64,000 nt of DNA from Demequina salsinemoris (lineage in GTDB: Bacteria; Actinomycetota; Actinomycetes; Actinomycetales; Demequinaceae), in contig NZ_BBQZ01000003.1 in assembly GCF_000974805.1 (NCBI RefSeq), positions 124,001 to 188,000 of the forward strand. Direction: 5' to 3'. A program made the translations under genes and the position numbers. This document shows positions 16,179 through 24,789 of this stretch, piece after piece. Each line of letters opens with the position of its first letter. Position 1 is the first letter of the stretch. The notes beneath the pieces are model-generated. The model was not told the DNA's origin, ran no database searches, and saw only the letters and a list, made by a program, of their open reading frames with translations.

Positions 16179-16444
16179 GCCAGATCGGGCGCGTCGTCGC
16201 GGTGGGCGACGGGGGAGCAGTCCTCGTCGAGGCCGACGGGCGCCGCGTCGACGCGACCGACCTCACCCCTGAGGAGGCGCCTCTCCACAGCGGCGACCGG
16301 GTGGTCATGCACTCGGGGTTCGTTCTGAGTAGGCTCACCGAGTCCGAGGCCGACGACGCCCTCAGCATCCGCAATCACCGTGGCCAGGAATCGGACCGGC
16401 TTCAGCCTCCGTCTGACCCCACACTCATGGAGGCGAAGTCATGA
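16169..16444 (+). CDS. hypC: HypC/HybG-family hydrogenase assembly chaperone
   Basis: A 91-residue protein beginning MCLGQIGRVVAV, the HypC signature in which the Cys at position 2 holds the Fe(CN)2CO intermediate and contacts the large-subunit precursor. The usual Pro at about position 6 is Gly here (MCLGQIG against the common MCLAIPG). The core ends near residue 70, and about 20 additional polar residues (NHRGQESDRLQPPSDPTLMEA) follow, long for the family. It is the only classical Hyp factor seen; hypA, hypB, hypD, hypE and hypF are not in this window and must be elsewhere. Overlaps the protease gene upstream and the transporter gene downstream. Confidence 0.88.
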   Translation: MCLGQIGRVVAVGDGGAVLVEADGRRVDATDLTPEEAPLHSGDRVVMHSGFVLSRLTESEADDALSIRNHRGQESDRLQPPSDPTLMEAKS

Positions 16445-17379
16445 ACCCGACCCGCAGCCGCGGTCTCGTGCTCGCGGCGCTCACCGCCTGCATCTCGGGC
16501 GTCTCGATCTACGTGAACACCAACGGGGTCGCCGCGTACGGAGATCCCACGGCCTATACGACCGCGAAGAACGCGACGGCCGCGCTCGTCATCGCCGTGG
16601 CGTTCATGGTCGGGCGCCGCGCCGTCGGCGGCGCGTCGGTGTCGTTCACGCGGCCCTCGCGTCCTGCCCACTGGTGGGGCCTCGGCTTCGTCGCGATCCT
16701 CGGTGGCGCGGTGCCGTTCGTGCTGTTCTTCCAGGGGCTGGCCACGACGGCGTCCACGCAGGCGTCGTTCCTGCACAAGACCCTCGTCGTGTGGGTCGCG
16801 CTGCTCGCCGTCCCGCTCCTCAAGGAGCGCTTCAGCGCGTGGCACCTCGCCGCGATCACGCTCCTCGTGGTCGGGCAGCTCGGTCTCGTCGGCGGGGTGG
16901 CGCTCGTCGCGGACCCGGGGACGATGCTCGTGGGCGCGGCGACCCTGCTGTGGGCAGGGGAGGTCGTCGTCTCGAAGCGGCTGCTGGCCGACGTGACCCC
17001 GTGGACGCTGTCGCTCACGCGCATGGTGGGCGGCTCGGTCGCGCTGCTCGTATGGTCGGCCGCGGCCGACTCGTTCGCGGCCGTCGTGCCGAGCACCGCC
17101 GCGCAGTGGGGCTGGGTGCTCGTCACCGGGCTGCTGCTCGCGGGCTACGTCCTCACGTGGCATCAGGCGCTGTGGCGTGCGCCCGCGATCGATGTCACCG
17201 CCGTGCTCGTGCTCGGCGCGCTCGTCACGGCGCTGATCGCCACGATCCTCGACGGCGCTCTGCTCGGCGCCCAGGCGCCGTGGCTCGCCGCGATCCTCAC
17301 GGGGGCCGCCCTCATCTGGGGCGCGCCTCGCCCCGAGGTCGCCGCCATCTCTGCCTCTGGGGGCGCACGCATGACATGA
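16441..17379 (+). CDS. EamA/DMT-superfamily transporter coupled to the hydrogenase operon
   Basis: A 312-residue integral membrane protein with about ten predicted transmembrane helices and the internal two-fold repeat of EamA proteins; the loop KTLVVWVALLAVPLLKERFS near residues 115-135 is a typical EamA signature with the conserved Lys-Glu pair. Substrates in this superfamily range from amino acids to nucleotide sugars and cannot be predicted. Its ATG overlaps the hypC stop, and its own stop overlaps the next ATG, so it is translated as part of the hydrogenase operon. That makes an accessory role (for example metabolite or metal export) worth considering, although DMT transporters are also common passengers. 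Confidence 0.85.
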   Translation: MNPTRSRGLVLAALTACISGVSIYVNTNGVAAYGDPTAYTTAKNATAALVIAVAFMVGRRAVGGASVSFTRPSRPAHWWGLGFVAILGGAVPFVLFFQGLATTASTQASFLHKTLVVWVALLAVPLLKERFSAWHLAAITLLVVGQLGLVGGVALVADPGTMLVGAATLLWAGEVVVSKRLLADVTPWTLSLTRMVGGSVALLVWSAAADSFAAVVPSTAAQWGWVLVTGLLLAGYVLTWHQALWRAPAIDVTAVLVLGALVTALIATILDGALLGAQAPWLAAILTGAALIWGAPRPEVAAISASGGARMT

Positions 17380-18194
17380 GCGCCGTCGCGCGCGGGCCCG
17401 CGATGCCGGCCACGCCCGCCGTCCCCGCCTCGGAGGTGGACGGCGCGGTCCTGTTCGGCCGCTACGCGTTCCCCCCCAATGAACGCGGCTACTGCGGGCC
17501 CGACCGTGCGGCGGAGCTCCTCGAACGCGTGAGCGTCGGCGCGGCCGGTCGTGCTCTCGAGGAGGTGGCCCGCGGCTTCGAGGGGGCCTGGCCGTATCTG
17601 GAGCACATCGGCGAGTGCCTGGGTCGCGCGCCGCTCGACCCGCTCGTCGTGCGGACGTACTGGCTCGGCGGTCGCCCGCTGGCCCGGTGCGGTGGTCGGC
17701 GCTTCGCCGACTCCCTCGAGAGCCGCTTCCGTTCTCGGCTCTCGCGGCTCGACTTCGAGCGGCTCGTGGACGCCGCCGTCCACGGAGCGACTCCGCACCA
17801 CAGCTTCCATGTCTTCGGCGTCTACCCGTGGGTCGGGCTGCTGCGCGGAGGCGTGGGCGATGCGCCGCTCGAGGTGCTGGACCGCTGCCGGATCGGTTGG
17901 GGCCGGGTGGTCGAGCTGCGCGGCGACGTCGCCGATGTCCTGACGCCGCGGCTCGGCTGGGACGGTCGACGCCTCGCACTCGGGACCCCTCGGCTCGAGC
18001 CGATGCGGGTGCGGCGCGGCGAGCTCGGCCTCGCCCGCCCTTTCGTGGTCGGCGACTGGGTGTCCCTGCATTGGGACTGGGTATGCGACAGGCTCTCGCC
18101 CGCCGACCTTCGTGATCTGAGACGTTCCACCGCCCAGGAGCTGGCGGCGGTCGATTCCTGCGCCCATGCGGCACCCGCTGCGGTGCTCGCGTGA
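17376..18194 (+). CDS. DUF6390-like protein of the hydrogenase operon
   Basis: A 272-residue soluble protein with N-terminal segments VLFGRYAFPPNERGYCGPD and FEGAWPYLEHIGECLG, and a later HHSFHVFGVYPWVGLLR. This pattern is, from memory, that of the DUF6390 family, which repeatedly accompanies hydrogenase maturation genes in actinobacteria. The conserved Cys of GYCGPD and the His pair near residue 132 could be ligands. Function is unknown; a role in maturation or in shielding the enzyme is inferred only from context. The start overlaps the EamA stop by 4 nt, so it is co-translated. Confidence 0.65.
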   Translation: MSAVARGPAMPATPAVPASEVDGAVLFGRYAFPPNERGYCGPDRAAELLERVSVGAAGRALEEVARGFEGAWPYLEHIGECLGRAPLDPLVVRTYWLGGRPLARCGGRRFADSLESRFRSRLSRLDFERLVDAAVHGATPHHSFHVFGVYPWVGLLRGGVGDAPLEVLDRCRIGWGRVVELRGDVADVLTPRLGWDGRRLALGTPRLEPMRVRRGELGLARPFVVGDWVSLHWDWVCDRLSPADLRDLRRSTAQELAAVDSCAHAAPAAVLA

Positions 18195-18219
18195 GGCGCC
18201 AGCCTGGAAGGAGAGAGTC

Positions 18220-18906
18220 ATGCACATGCCGGATGGGGTTCTGGACCCGGTGACGCTGAGCGTCGCTGGCGCCGTGTCGGTGGGGGCGATCGCGTGGTCG
18301 GCCCGCGAGCTCAGACGCGGCGACGTCCGCTGGGGATCGGCGGCCGGGGGAGCGGGGCTCGTGCTCGTCGCGCACCTGGCCGATGTGCCGCTGTACGGGC
18401 CGTACACCGCTCACGTGATCGGTGGCACGCTGCTCGCTGTGGCGCTCGGGCCACGGGTGGCGATGCTGACGATGGCTGCGGTGCTTGCGCTCGAGGCTTT
18501 CGCCTGGGGCGATGGCGGGATCGCCGCGCTCGGGGTGAACTTCATGGTCATGGGCTTCGCCGGGATCCTCGCGGGGTGGGGCGCGTATCGCGCTGCGCTT
18601 GCGCTTGCGGCTCGACGTCGCGAAGTCACATCGGACGATGCCGCGTCGTGGTGGCGTGTGCCCGCCGCGGCCGTGGGCGCGTGGGTGAGCGTGATGGCGT
18701 CGGCGCTGACGTTGACGGTGCTGTCGATCGTGGGTGGCGTCACCGGGATCGTGCTTGAGGAGGTCGTGCTTCCGCATGCGGCGTGGGGCCTGCTTGAGGC
18801 CGCCGCTACCGGGCTGCTCGTGGCCGCCGGGGTGGCAGCGGTGCGGTTTGCGCGCGCTCGTGGGCTGGGGGCGTTGGCGAGGGCTTCAGTCTCCGTTCGG
18901 GCGTGA
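18220..18906 (+). CDS. CbiM/NikM-type nickel/cobalt ECF transporter permease
   Basis: A 228-residue membrane protein that begins MHMPDGVLD, the hallmark N-terminus of CbiM/NikM substrate-binding subunits, in which the amino group and His2 bind Ni(II) or Co(II). Six to seven hydrophobic helices follow, including GVNFMVMGFAGILAGW and the conserved His region YGPYTAHVIGGTLL. The position 25 nt after the hydrogenase operon and a good ribosome binding site (AAGGAGAGAG) suggest nickel supply to the hydrogenase. No CbiN/NikN, CbiQ or CbiO partner is adjacent, so the energising subunits must be encoded elsewhere or this subunit works alone. Its last 21 bases overlap the convergent sbcC gene. Confidence 0.82.
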   Translation: MHMPDGVLDPVTLSVAGAVSVGAIAWSARELRRGDVRWGSAAGGAGLVLVAHLADVPLYGPYTAHVIGGTLLAVALGPRVAMLTMAAVLALEAFAWGDGGIAALGVNFMVMGFAGILAGWGAYRAALALAARRREVTSDDAASWWRVPAAAVGAWVSVMASALTLTVLSIVGGVTGIVLEEVVLPHAAWGLLEAAATGLLVAAGVAAVRFARARGLGALARASVSVRA

Positions 18907-21870
18907 CAGTACGCGGCTGGATCCGTCGGCGGACTTCGTGACCTCGAGCTTGGCGGGGATCGCCTCCTTCATCGTCTCCACGTGGGAGATGAGGCCGACG
19001 GTGCGGCCCTGATCGCGCAGGTCCTCGAGGGTGGCCATCGCGACCTCGAGGGTCTCCTCGTCGAGCGAGCCGAAGCCCTCGTCGATGAACAGCGTGTCGA
19101 GCTGGATCCCGCCCGCCTCCGCGGAGACGGTCTCCGCGAGTCCGAGCGCGAGCGCGAGCGAGGCGAGGAACGTCTCGCCTCCCGACAGCGACTGCGTGGA
19201 GCGGGAGCGGCCCGTGTGGGCGTCGGCGATCGACAGCGCGAGGCCCGCCTCCTTGTTGCGATACTGCGCGGAGTCGTCGTGCTCGAGCCGGTACTGGCCG
19301 GACGACATGGTCTCGAGCCTTGCGTTCGCCGCGGCGACGATCCGCTCGAGCTTGGAGGCGAGCACGAAGGACTCGAGTCGCAGCCTTCGATCGTTCGGGG
19401 GCTTGCCCTCGAGCGCGTCGGCGAGCGTCACGATGGTGTCGCGCGTGGCGCGAGCGGCCTCGGTGGAGCGGCCCAGTTCGAGGTGCTCGGCGTGGAGCGC
19501 GGCGAACTGCCGTGCCCGGCCGGCCGATGCGGTGGCCTCCTCCACGGCGGCCTCGCGCGTGCGAGCGGCCTCGGTCGCGGCGGTCTCGAGCGCTTCGAGG
19601 TCTGCCGGTTCTGCGGGAATCTCTCGCGCGGAGAGCTCGGCGACGACACCCTTGGCCGAAGCGAGCCGCTCGCGATGCGAGGCGACCGTTCCCTCGAGCT
19701 CAGCGAGCTCGGCGCTGGGCAGCGCGGCCTCCGCGGCCTCCTGTGCGGTGGCGAAGCCCGCAGACGCGAGCTCCACCCCGAGCGCTTCTCGGGCGGCGGC
19801 GACACCGGCGGCCGCGGTCGCCACAGCCCTCGTCGCCGACTCGACACGACCGAGAAGCGCGAGCGCACCGTCGAGCGCCGCCGCGTAGTCGCGGGCGCTC
19901 TCGTAGCCGTCGGGAAGATCGGAGGCCCTGGTGCGTGCCGACTCCAGGGCGGCGGACGCACGCGTCTGGGCCTCGCGAGCATCGGCGAGCGCTTGCGCGT
20001 GCGTGGACTGCGCGTCGAGGAGGACGGTCTTCTCCTGCTCGAGCGCGTCGAGCGAGGCCTTGAGCCCGTCCTGGTGGATCGCCGCATCCCGTGCCGCGGT
20101 GTGCTCTGCTCTCGCCGACGCGAGCGCCGCGGCGGCGTCGTCCGCGCCGCCGTCGCCTGCGGCCTCCCGCGCCGTGGCGATGCTCTTGTCGTGCTCCACG
20201 CGTTGGCCACGGGCGTTCTCGAGCATCTGCGAGGCGGCCTGGGCGGCTGCGTAGGCGGCGTCCACCTCGTCGTCGGTGACGTGATCCTCCGTCGGTTCGG
20301 CCGGCGAGGGATGCACCGTCGACCCGCACACCGCGCACGGGCGCTCGTCGACGAGCTCCGTGGCGAGGTGAGCAGCCTGGGACGCGAGCCGGCGTCGCAC
20401 CAGGTCGGCGTGCTCGATGGATCGTTCCGCGGAGGCGGCGGCGGCCTCGGCCTCGCGTGCCCCGATCGGCCCCGCCTGCTCCTCGAGTCGAGCCACCTCG
20501 GCATGGGCCGCGACGGCGCGGGCGGCGCGCGCGACCTGCTCCTCCAGGTCGTGCGTCCTGGCCGCGGTCATCGCCGTCGCCTCGAGATCGAGCCGCAGCT
20601 CCTTCTCCTTCTCGGGGATCGCGTCCGCTCGTCGTTGAGTCGCGGCCTGTGCTTCGAGCGCCTCGGCGACGGCAGCGACCGAGGACTGGACGGCCGACTC
20701 AAGACCTGGCAGGGAGCTCTCCGCCTCGATCGCGTCCTTGAGCTCGCCCCGCTCGCCCGTCAGCGCGGTGATGCGGGTCTCGAGCGCGTCCGCTGTGGCG
20801 TCCCGCAGGGAGCCGTCGGGCCACGCGATGCCGAGTCCCTCATTCGACTCCGCAGGCCCGTGGGCGGTCTCGAGTGCCTCGAGTGCTGAGCCCTCCGCGG
20901 CCGAGGCCTGGTCGAGCGCGCGGCGCGGTCCCGCGACGGCGACCGCCCTGCGAGCGAGGGCGAGCCGTGCCACCTGCTGCTCGTGGTCCTCCGCCTGGTC
21001 CTCGAGCTCGGACAGGGTCGCCCTCGCTCGCGCGAGTCGAGTCCTTGCCTCCTCGTCCGCGCGTGCCTGTTGGAGCGCATCCGACGCCTTCTGCGCCTCC
21101 GCGACCGCGGTGACCCTCGACTCGGTGGCACTCGCGGCGGCGGCCGCGAGGGATTCCTCCTGCTCTGCGAAGAACTGCGTCCGTTCCTGCGCGGGAGGCG
21201 CGTCTGCTCCGACGAGCGTCGCCGCGCGAGCCGCGAGCGAGGCGAGCCCCGCGTCGGCGGTCTCGACCTTGGCGGCGGCGTCCTTCGCGAGGTCTCGGAT
21301 CCTCGACTCGAGGTCCTCGAACCGCTGGGTGCTGAACAGTGACCGCAGGAGCGTGCGGCGGTCCTTGGTGTCGGCCTTGAGGAACTCCGCGAAGCGCCCT
21401 TGGGCGAGCAGGATCACCTGGAGGAACTGCTCTCCCGTGAGCGGCACGGTCGTGGCGACGTGCTCCGCGACCTCGCGCGGCATCGTCGCGATCGGCTCAG
21501 GGTCGCCTTGGCCGAGGCGGTACAGCGACGCCTTGGCCTTCTCGGGTGTCGTGCCCGTGCCGTTCTTCTTGGTGCGTTCGTACGCGGGGGAGCGGACGAT
21601 GCGGTAGCGCTCGCCGTGGATCTCGTACTCGAGCGTGACGGTGGTCTGCTCATCGGGGCCGCAGAAGTCGCTGCGCACGGACTTCTCGCCGTCGTACCGC
21701 GGCACCTTGTCGTACAGCGCGAAGCAGATCGCGTCGAGGATCGTGCTCTTGCCCGCTCCGGTGCGCCCCGAGATGACGAACAGGCCCTGGGACTCGAACT
21801 GCGTGAAGTCGATCGATTGCGGGGCGCGGAACGGGCCGAAGCCCTCGACCTCCAGGCTGAGGATCCTCAT
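18886..21870 (-). CDS. sbcC: Exonuclease subunit SbcC (SMC/Rad50-like ATPase)
   Basis: A 994-residue Rad50-type protein. The N-terminal ATPase half carries Walker A GRTGAGKSTILDAI; long Ala/Glu-rich coiled coils flank a zinc hook CAVCGSTVHPSP in the middle; the C-terminal half has the ABC signature LSGGETFLASLALALG and Walker B LDTLFIDEGFGSLD followed by ISHVETMKE. With SbcD it forms the ATP-dependent nuclease that opens hairpins and processes blocked DNA ends. The ATG overlaps the sbcD stop by 4 nt. The 3' end runs 21 bp into the convergent CbiM-like gene, so there is no room for a terminator between them. Confidence 0.95.
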   Translation of the reverse strand: MRILSLEVEGFGPFRAPQSIDFTQFESQGLFVISGRTGAGKSTILDAICFALYDKVPRYDGEKSVRSDFCGPDEQTTVTLEYEIHGERYRIVRSPAYERTKKNGTGTTPEKAKASLYRLGQGDPEPIATMPREVAEHVATTVPLTGEQFLQVILLAQGRFAEFLKADTKDRRTLLRSLFSTQRFEDLESRIRDLAKDAAAKVETADAGLASLAARAATLVGADAPPAQERTQFFAEQEESLAAAAASATESRVTAVAEAQKASDALQQARADEEARTRLARARATLSELEDQAEDHEQQVARLALARRAVAVAGPRRALDQASAAEGSALEALETAHGPAESNEGLGIAWPDGSLRDATADALETRITALTGERGELKDAIEAESSLPGLESAVQSSVAAVAEALEAQAATQRRADAIPEKEKELRLDLEATAMTAARTHDLEEQVARAARAVAAHAEVARLEEQAGPIGAREAEAAAASAERSIEHADLVRRRLASQAAHLATELVDERPCAVCGSTVHPSPAEPTEDHVTDDEVDAAYAAAQAASQMLENARGQRVEHDKSIATAREAAGDGGADDAAAALASARAEHTAARDAAIHQDGLKASLDALEQEKTVLLDAQSTHAQALADAREAQTRASAALESARTRASDLPDGYESARDYAAALDGALALLGRVESATRAVATAAAGVAAAREALGVELASAGFATAQEAAEAALPSAELAELEGTVASHRERLASAKGVVAELSAREIPAEPADLEALETAATEAARTREAAVEEATASAGRARQFAALHAEHLELGRSTEAARATRDTIVTLADALEGKPPNDRRLRLESFVLASKLERIVAAANARLETMSSGQYRLEHDDSAQYRNKEAGLALSIADAHTGRSRSTQSLSGGETFLASLALALGLAETVSAEAGGIQLDTLFIDEGFGSLDEETLEVAMATLEDLRDQGRTVGLISHVETMKEAIPAKLEVTKSADGSSRVLSRPNGD

Positions 21871-23051
21871 CGGGTCGACTCCTCCGCTTCCATCGCCTCA
21901 AGCGCGTCGTGGAGCAGCGTCCGCTCCGCCTCGGTGGGGCGCTGCCCATTGCGGACGAATTCGAGGAACTCGTCGATCACCTGGGCGTCGGTCCTGCCCT
22001 CCACGCGCGTCGCGTAGGTCGCCTCCCCGTGGTCGTGCACGGTCGCGGGACGGTGCGCGAGCGTCACCGCGTGCGGGTAGCGGGTCTGCAGGCGACGCAT
22101 CGCCTCGCGCGGCAGCTGATCGTCGGTGAGGACGGCCTCCACCCAGGCGTCGATCGCCTCGGGATGGGAGTCGTCCGCGAGGAGGTCCTCGAGCGTGCCT
22201 TCGATCCTGACCGCCGCCCGCGGGGTCGGGAGCTCGAGCCATGCGACCGACTCGAGCCCACCGGGGCCGAGGTCGACGAGCCACGTCCCCTTCGCGCTCG
22301 AGCGCTCGCCGAAGCTGAACCTCAGCGGTGCTCCGCTGTACCGTGCGTGCTCCCGCAGCGTCTGCTGGCCGTGGATGTGGCCGAGCGCGACGTAGTCGAC
22401 GCCGTCGAACACCTCGACCGGCACCAGGTTCAGGCCACCGCGCGTGATGTCGCGCTCCTCGGCGTGGCCGCTGTCCTCCGTCGTCGCGTTCACACCCGCC
22501 GCGAAGCAGTGGCTCGCCACGACCGTGCGCAGGGCGGGCGACGCCTGCCTGCGGGCGTCCGCATCGTCCCTGATCAGGTCCATCGCGAAGGACAGGGCCT
22601 GCTCGTGCGTCGTCCCCGTGAAGTCCGGGATGGCGGCGCGCAGGAACTCCGGGTGGATGTACGGGATCCCGTAGATCGCCACAGGGCCGTGCGCATCCTC
22701 GAGGAGCACCGGCTCCGCGAGCGCTGCGAGATCAGTGCGGAGGTGGACGCCGCCGAACGCGGCGAAGTCCGCCATGTGCCCCAGGCGGGCGGGGCCATCG
22801 TGATTTCCCGAGGTGAGGACCACCGTCGCGCCGGCCTCGCGAATCGACCCGATGATCCGGTTCAGCAGCGTGAACGCCTCGGCCTTGGGCGTGGACGAGT
22901 CGAAGACGTCGCCCGCGATCACCACGGCGTCGACACTGTGAGCCGTGACCTGGGCGACGATGGCGGACAGGGCGATCTCGAGATGCGCGTCCGTGCTGTG
23001 GCCGTGGAACGTGCGACCGATGTGCCAGTCCGACGTGTGGATGATCCGCAT
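21867..23051 (-). CDS. sbcD: Exonuclease subunit SbcD (Mre11-like nuclease)
   Basis: A 394-residue calcineurin-like phosphoesterase. All metal-binding motifs are visible: DWHIGR near the N-terminus, GDVFDSS, SGNHD, and GHIHGQ. The C-terminal third contains the cap and SbcC-binding region. On the minus strand TAGCCT ends 6 nt before the ATG, so the transcript is probably leaderless. It is the first gene of a two-gene operon with sbcC. One copy of the GGACGATGCGG motif lies inside the gene (complement of 22561-22569), in the frame Arg-Asp-Asp-Ala. Confidence 0.95.
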   Translation of the reverse strand: MRIIHTSDWHIGRTFHGHSTDAHLEIALSAIVAQVTAHSVDAVVIAGDVFDSSTPKAEAFTLLNRIIGSIREAGATVVLTSGNHDGPARLGHMADFAAFGGVHLRTDLAALAEPVLLEDAHGPVAIYGIPYIHPEFLRAAIPDFTGTTHEQALSFAMDLIRDDADARRQASPALRTVVASHCFAAGVNATTEDSGHAEERDITRGGLNLVPVEVFDGVDYVALGHIHGQQTLREHARYSGAPLRFSFGERSSAKGTWLVDLGPGGLESVAWLELPTPRAAVRIEGTLEDLLADDSHPEAIDAWVEAVLTDDQLPREAMRRLQTRYPHAVTLAHRPATVHDHGEATYATRVEGRTDAQVIDEFLEFVRNGQRPTEAERTLLHDALEAMEAEESTR

Positions 23052-23244
23052 GGGCCGAGGCTATCCGGCGCCACTGACATCGGATCATGCGCCGTCTGCT
23101 CGCCGATGTGATGGCACGCCGTGACGCATCTGTTGCGACATCCTCCAAATGGGGTGAAACTCGACATAAGTGACGACGTGAGTGCAGCGATCCGTCTGCT
23201 GTGTTGGGCGCATGGCGGGGCGGGCCGAGCGAAGGGGGAGGACG

Positions 23245-24753
23245 ATGCGGCGCAGCGTCTTGGTCGCCGCCACTGCGGCCACCGCGCTCCTTGTCGCGCC
23301 CATCGCCTTCGCCGCGACCACCGACACCGCGACCGCGCCCAACGTGAACGTCAACGCCGACTGCGGGACGGACTTCTACCTGGATGTCACGTACAACGAG
23401 GAGCCGACGCCCGGTTACTGGATCCTCACTGCGCAGGTCACCGGTGCCAACAACACCCACTACACGTTCACCATGAAGGACGAGGACGGCGACCTCATGG
23501 GGATGCACGTGTACATCCCGGCCGACATGCTGCCCGAGGAGGGCTACGACTATCAGGTCGACGCCACGTTCGTCGAGCAGGATGCCGAGGGCAACTACGT
23601 CGCCGAGGTCTCCTTCCCGTCGGTCTACGACGGCATCTGGTGCGGCGGCGTGCCCTCGCCGTCGCCGACCCCGACGCCGACCGTGACCGTCACCGCGACG
23701 GCGACCGTCACTGCGAACGCGACCGCGACCGCTACCGCTACCGCTACCGCTACCGCTACCGCGACTGAGACTGCCACCGCGACTGAGACTGCTACCGCGA
23801 CTGAGACTGCTACCGCGACCGAGACCGCGACGGAGAGCTCCACGGCCACCGCGACTGCTACCGCCACCGAGACGGCGACGGCGACCGAGACCGCTACGGA
23901 CAATTCCACCGCGACCGAGACCGCGACAGCCACGGAGACGGCGACTGCCACCGAGAAGGCGACCGAGACCGCGACCGCCACTGCGACGGAGACCGTGACC
24001 GCGACGCCTCCGACTGTGACGGTGTCCGCCTCGCCCGCGCCCATCGTGACGGTGACGCAGACGGCCACGGAGAGCGCCACTGCGACGGAGACCGCGACCC
24101 GGAACGCGACGGAGACGGCGACGGCCACCGCGACGGAGACCGTGACTGCGACGCCTCCGACGGTGACGGTGTCCGCCTCGCCCGCGCCGATCGTGACCGT
24201 GACAGCGACGGAGAGGGCGACCGAGAGCGCCACCGCGACCGAGACTGCCACGGAGACGGTGACCGCGACGCCTCCGACTGTGACGGTATCGGCCTCGCCC
24301 GCCCCGATCGTCACGGTGATCCAGACGGCCACGGAGACGGCGACGGCCACGGAGACCGTGAGTCAGCCCGCCGTCACCGTCACGGCGTCCCCGGCCCCGG
24401 CCGTCACGATCACCGCGACCGAGGTGCCCAGCCCCGGCGCGGTGGTGACGATCACCGAGCAGGTGCCGCAGCCGGCCGTCACGGTGACCCAGACCGAGGC
24501 GAAGCCCGCCGTGACGTTCACCCTCACCGAGGCGGCCAAGCCCGCGGTGACCATCACCGAGACCGCCGATGTCGAATGCTCGCCCGGCGCCACGGTGACG
24601 GCCACGGTCACCACCGACACCGGCGTGCTCCCGACGTCGGCCACGTCGAGCTCGGCGGAGGAGTCCACCGACACAGGCGGCGGCGTCCTCGGAACCTCGG
24701 AGGTCGCGGACGCCGCGACACCGGTGACCGGCAGCCCGAGCTACGTCGGCTGA
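23245..24753 (+). CDS. Secreted Thr/Ala/Glu-rich repeat protein
   Basis: About 502 residues. The start at 23245 is chosen because GGGGGAGG precedes it and it yields a Sec signal peptide (MRR, then SVLVAATAATALLVAPIAFA, cleavage before ATTD). Residues about 24-135 form a globular region with a few Cys (DCGTDFYLD, IWCGG). The rest is low complexity: runs of TATET units, then three copies of the 22-residue module that starts ETVTATPP and ends SPAPIVTV (23989-24054, 24136-24201, 24253-24318), then further PAVT(V/I)T repeats. No LPXTG sorting signal or C-terminal membrane anchor is present, so it should be released or held non-covalently. Such Thr-rich stalks are often O-mannosylated in actinobacteria. 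Function unknown. The start codon itself sits within a GGACGATGCGG motif. Confidence 0.8.
   Translation: MRRSVLVAATAATALLVAPIAFAATTDTATAPNVNVNADCGTDFYLDVTYNEEPTPGYWILTAQVTGANNTHYTFTMKDEDGDLMGMHVYIPADMLPEEGYDYQVDATFVEQDAEGNYVAEVSFPSVYDGIWCGGVPSPSPTPTPTVTVTATATVTANATATATATATATATATETATATETATATETATATETATESSTATATATATETATATETATDNSTATETATATETATATEKATETATATATETVTATPPTVTVSASPAPIVTVTQTATESATATETATRNATETATATATETVTATPPTVTVSASPAPIVTVTATERATESATATETATETVTATPPTVTVSASPAPIVTVIQTATETATATETVSQPAVTVTASPAPAVTITATEVPSPGAVVTITEQVPQPAVTVTQTEAKPAVTFTLTEAAKPAVTITETADVECSPGATVTATVTTDTGVLPTSATSSSAEESTDTGGGVLGTSEVADAATPVTGSPSYVG
23729..24318 (+). repeat. Tandem coding repeats in the Thr-rich gene
   Basis: A hexamer tract (GCTACC units, about 23729-23760) is followed by 18-bp units (ACTGAGACTGCTACCGCG type, about 23763-23822) and then by three copies of a 66-bp module 117-147 bp apart. 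All unit lengths are multiples of three, so slippage would change length without breaking the frame. The arrays are coding and have no spacer pattern of CRISPR type. Confidence 0.85.
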
Positions 24754-24789
24754 CCGTCGTACCGCCACGCCGCCGGTAGCGTCATGCCC

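Noticed and set aside
23729..24318. Possible CRISPR array
   Set aside because: The repeats are contiguous, in frame and multiples of three, with no unique spacers and no cas genes nearby.
24700..24753. LPXTG-type sorting signal at the end of the Thr-rich protein
   Set aside because: The end (TPVTGSPSYVG) lacks the motif, hydrophobic helix and basic tail, and no shifted frame restores them.
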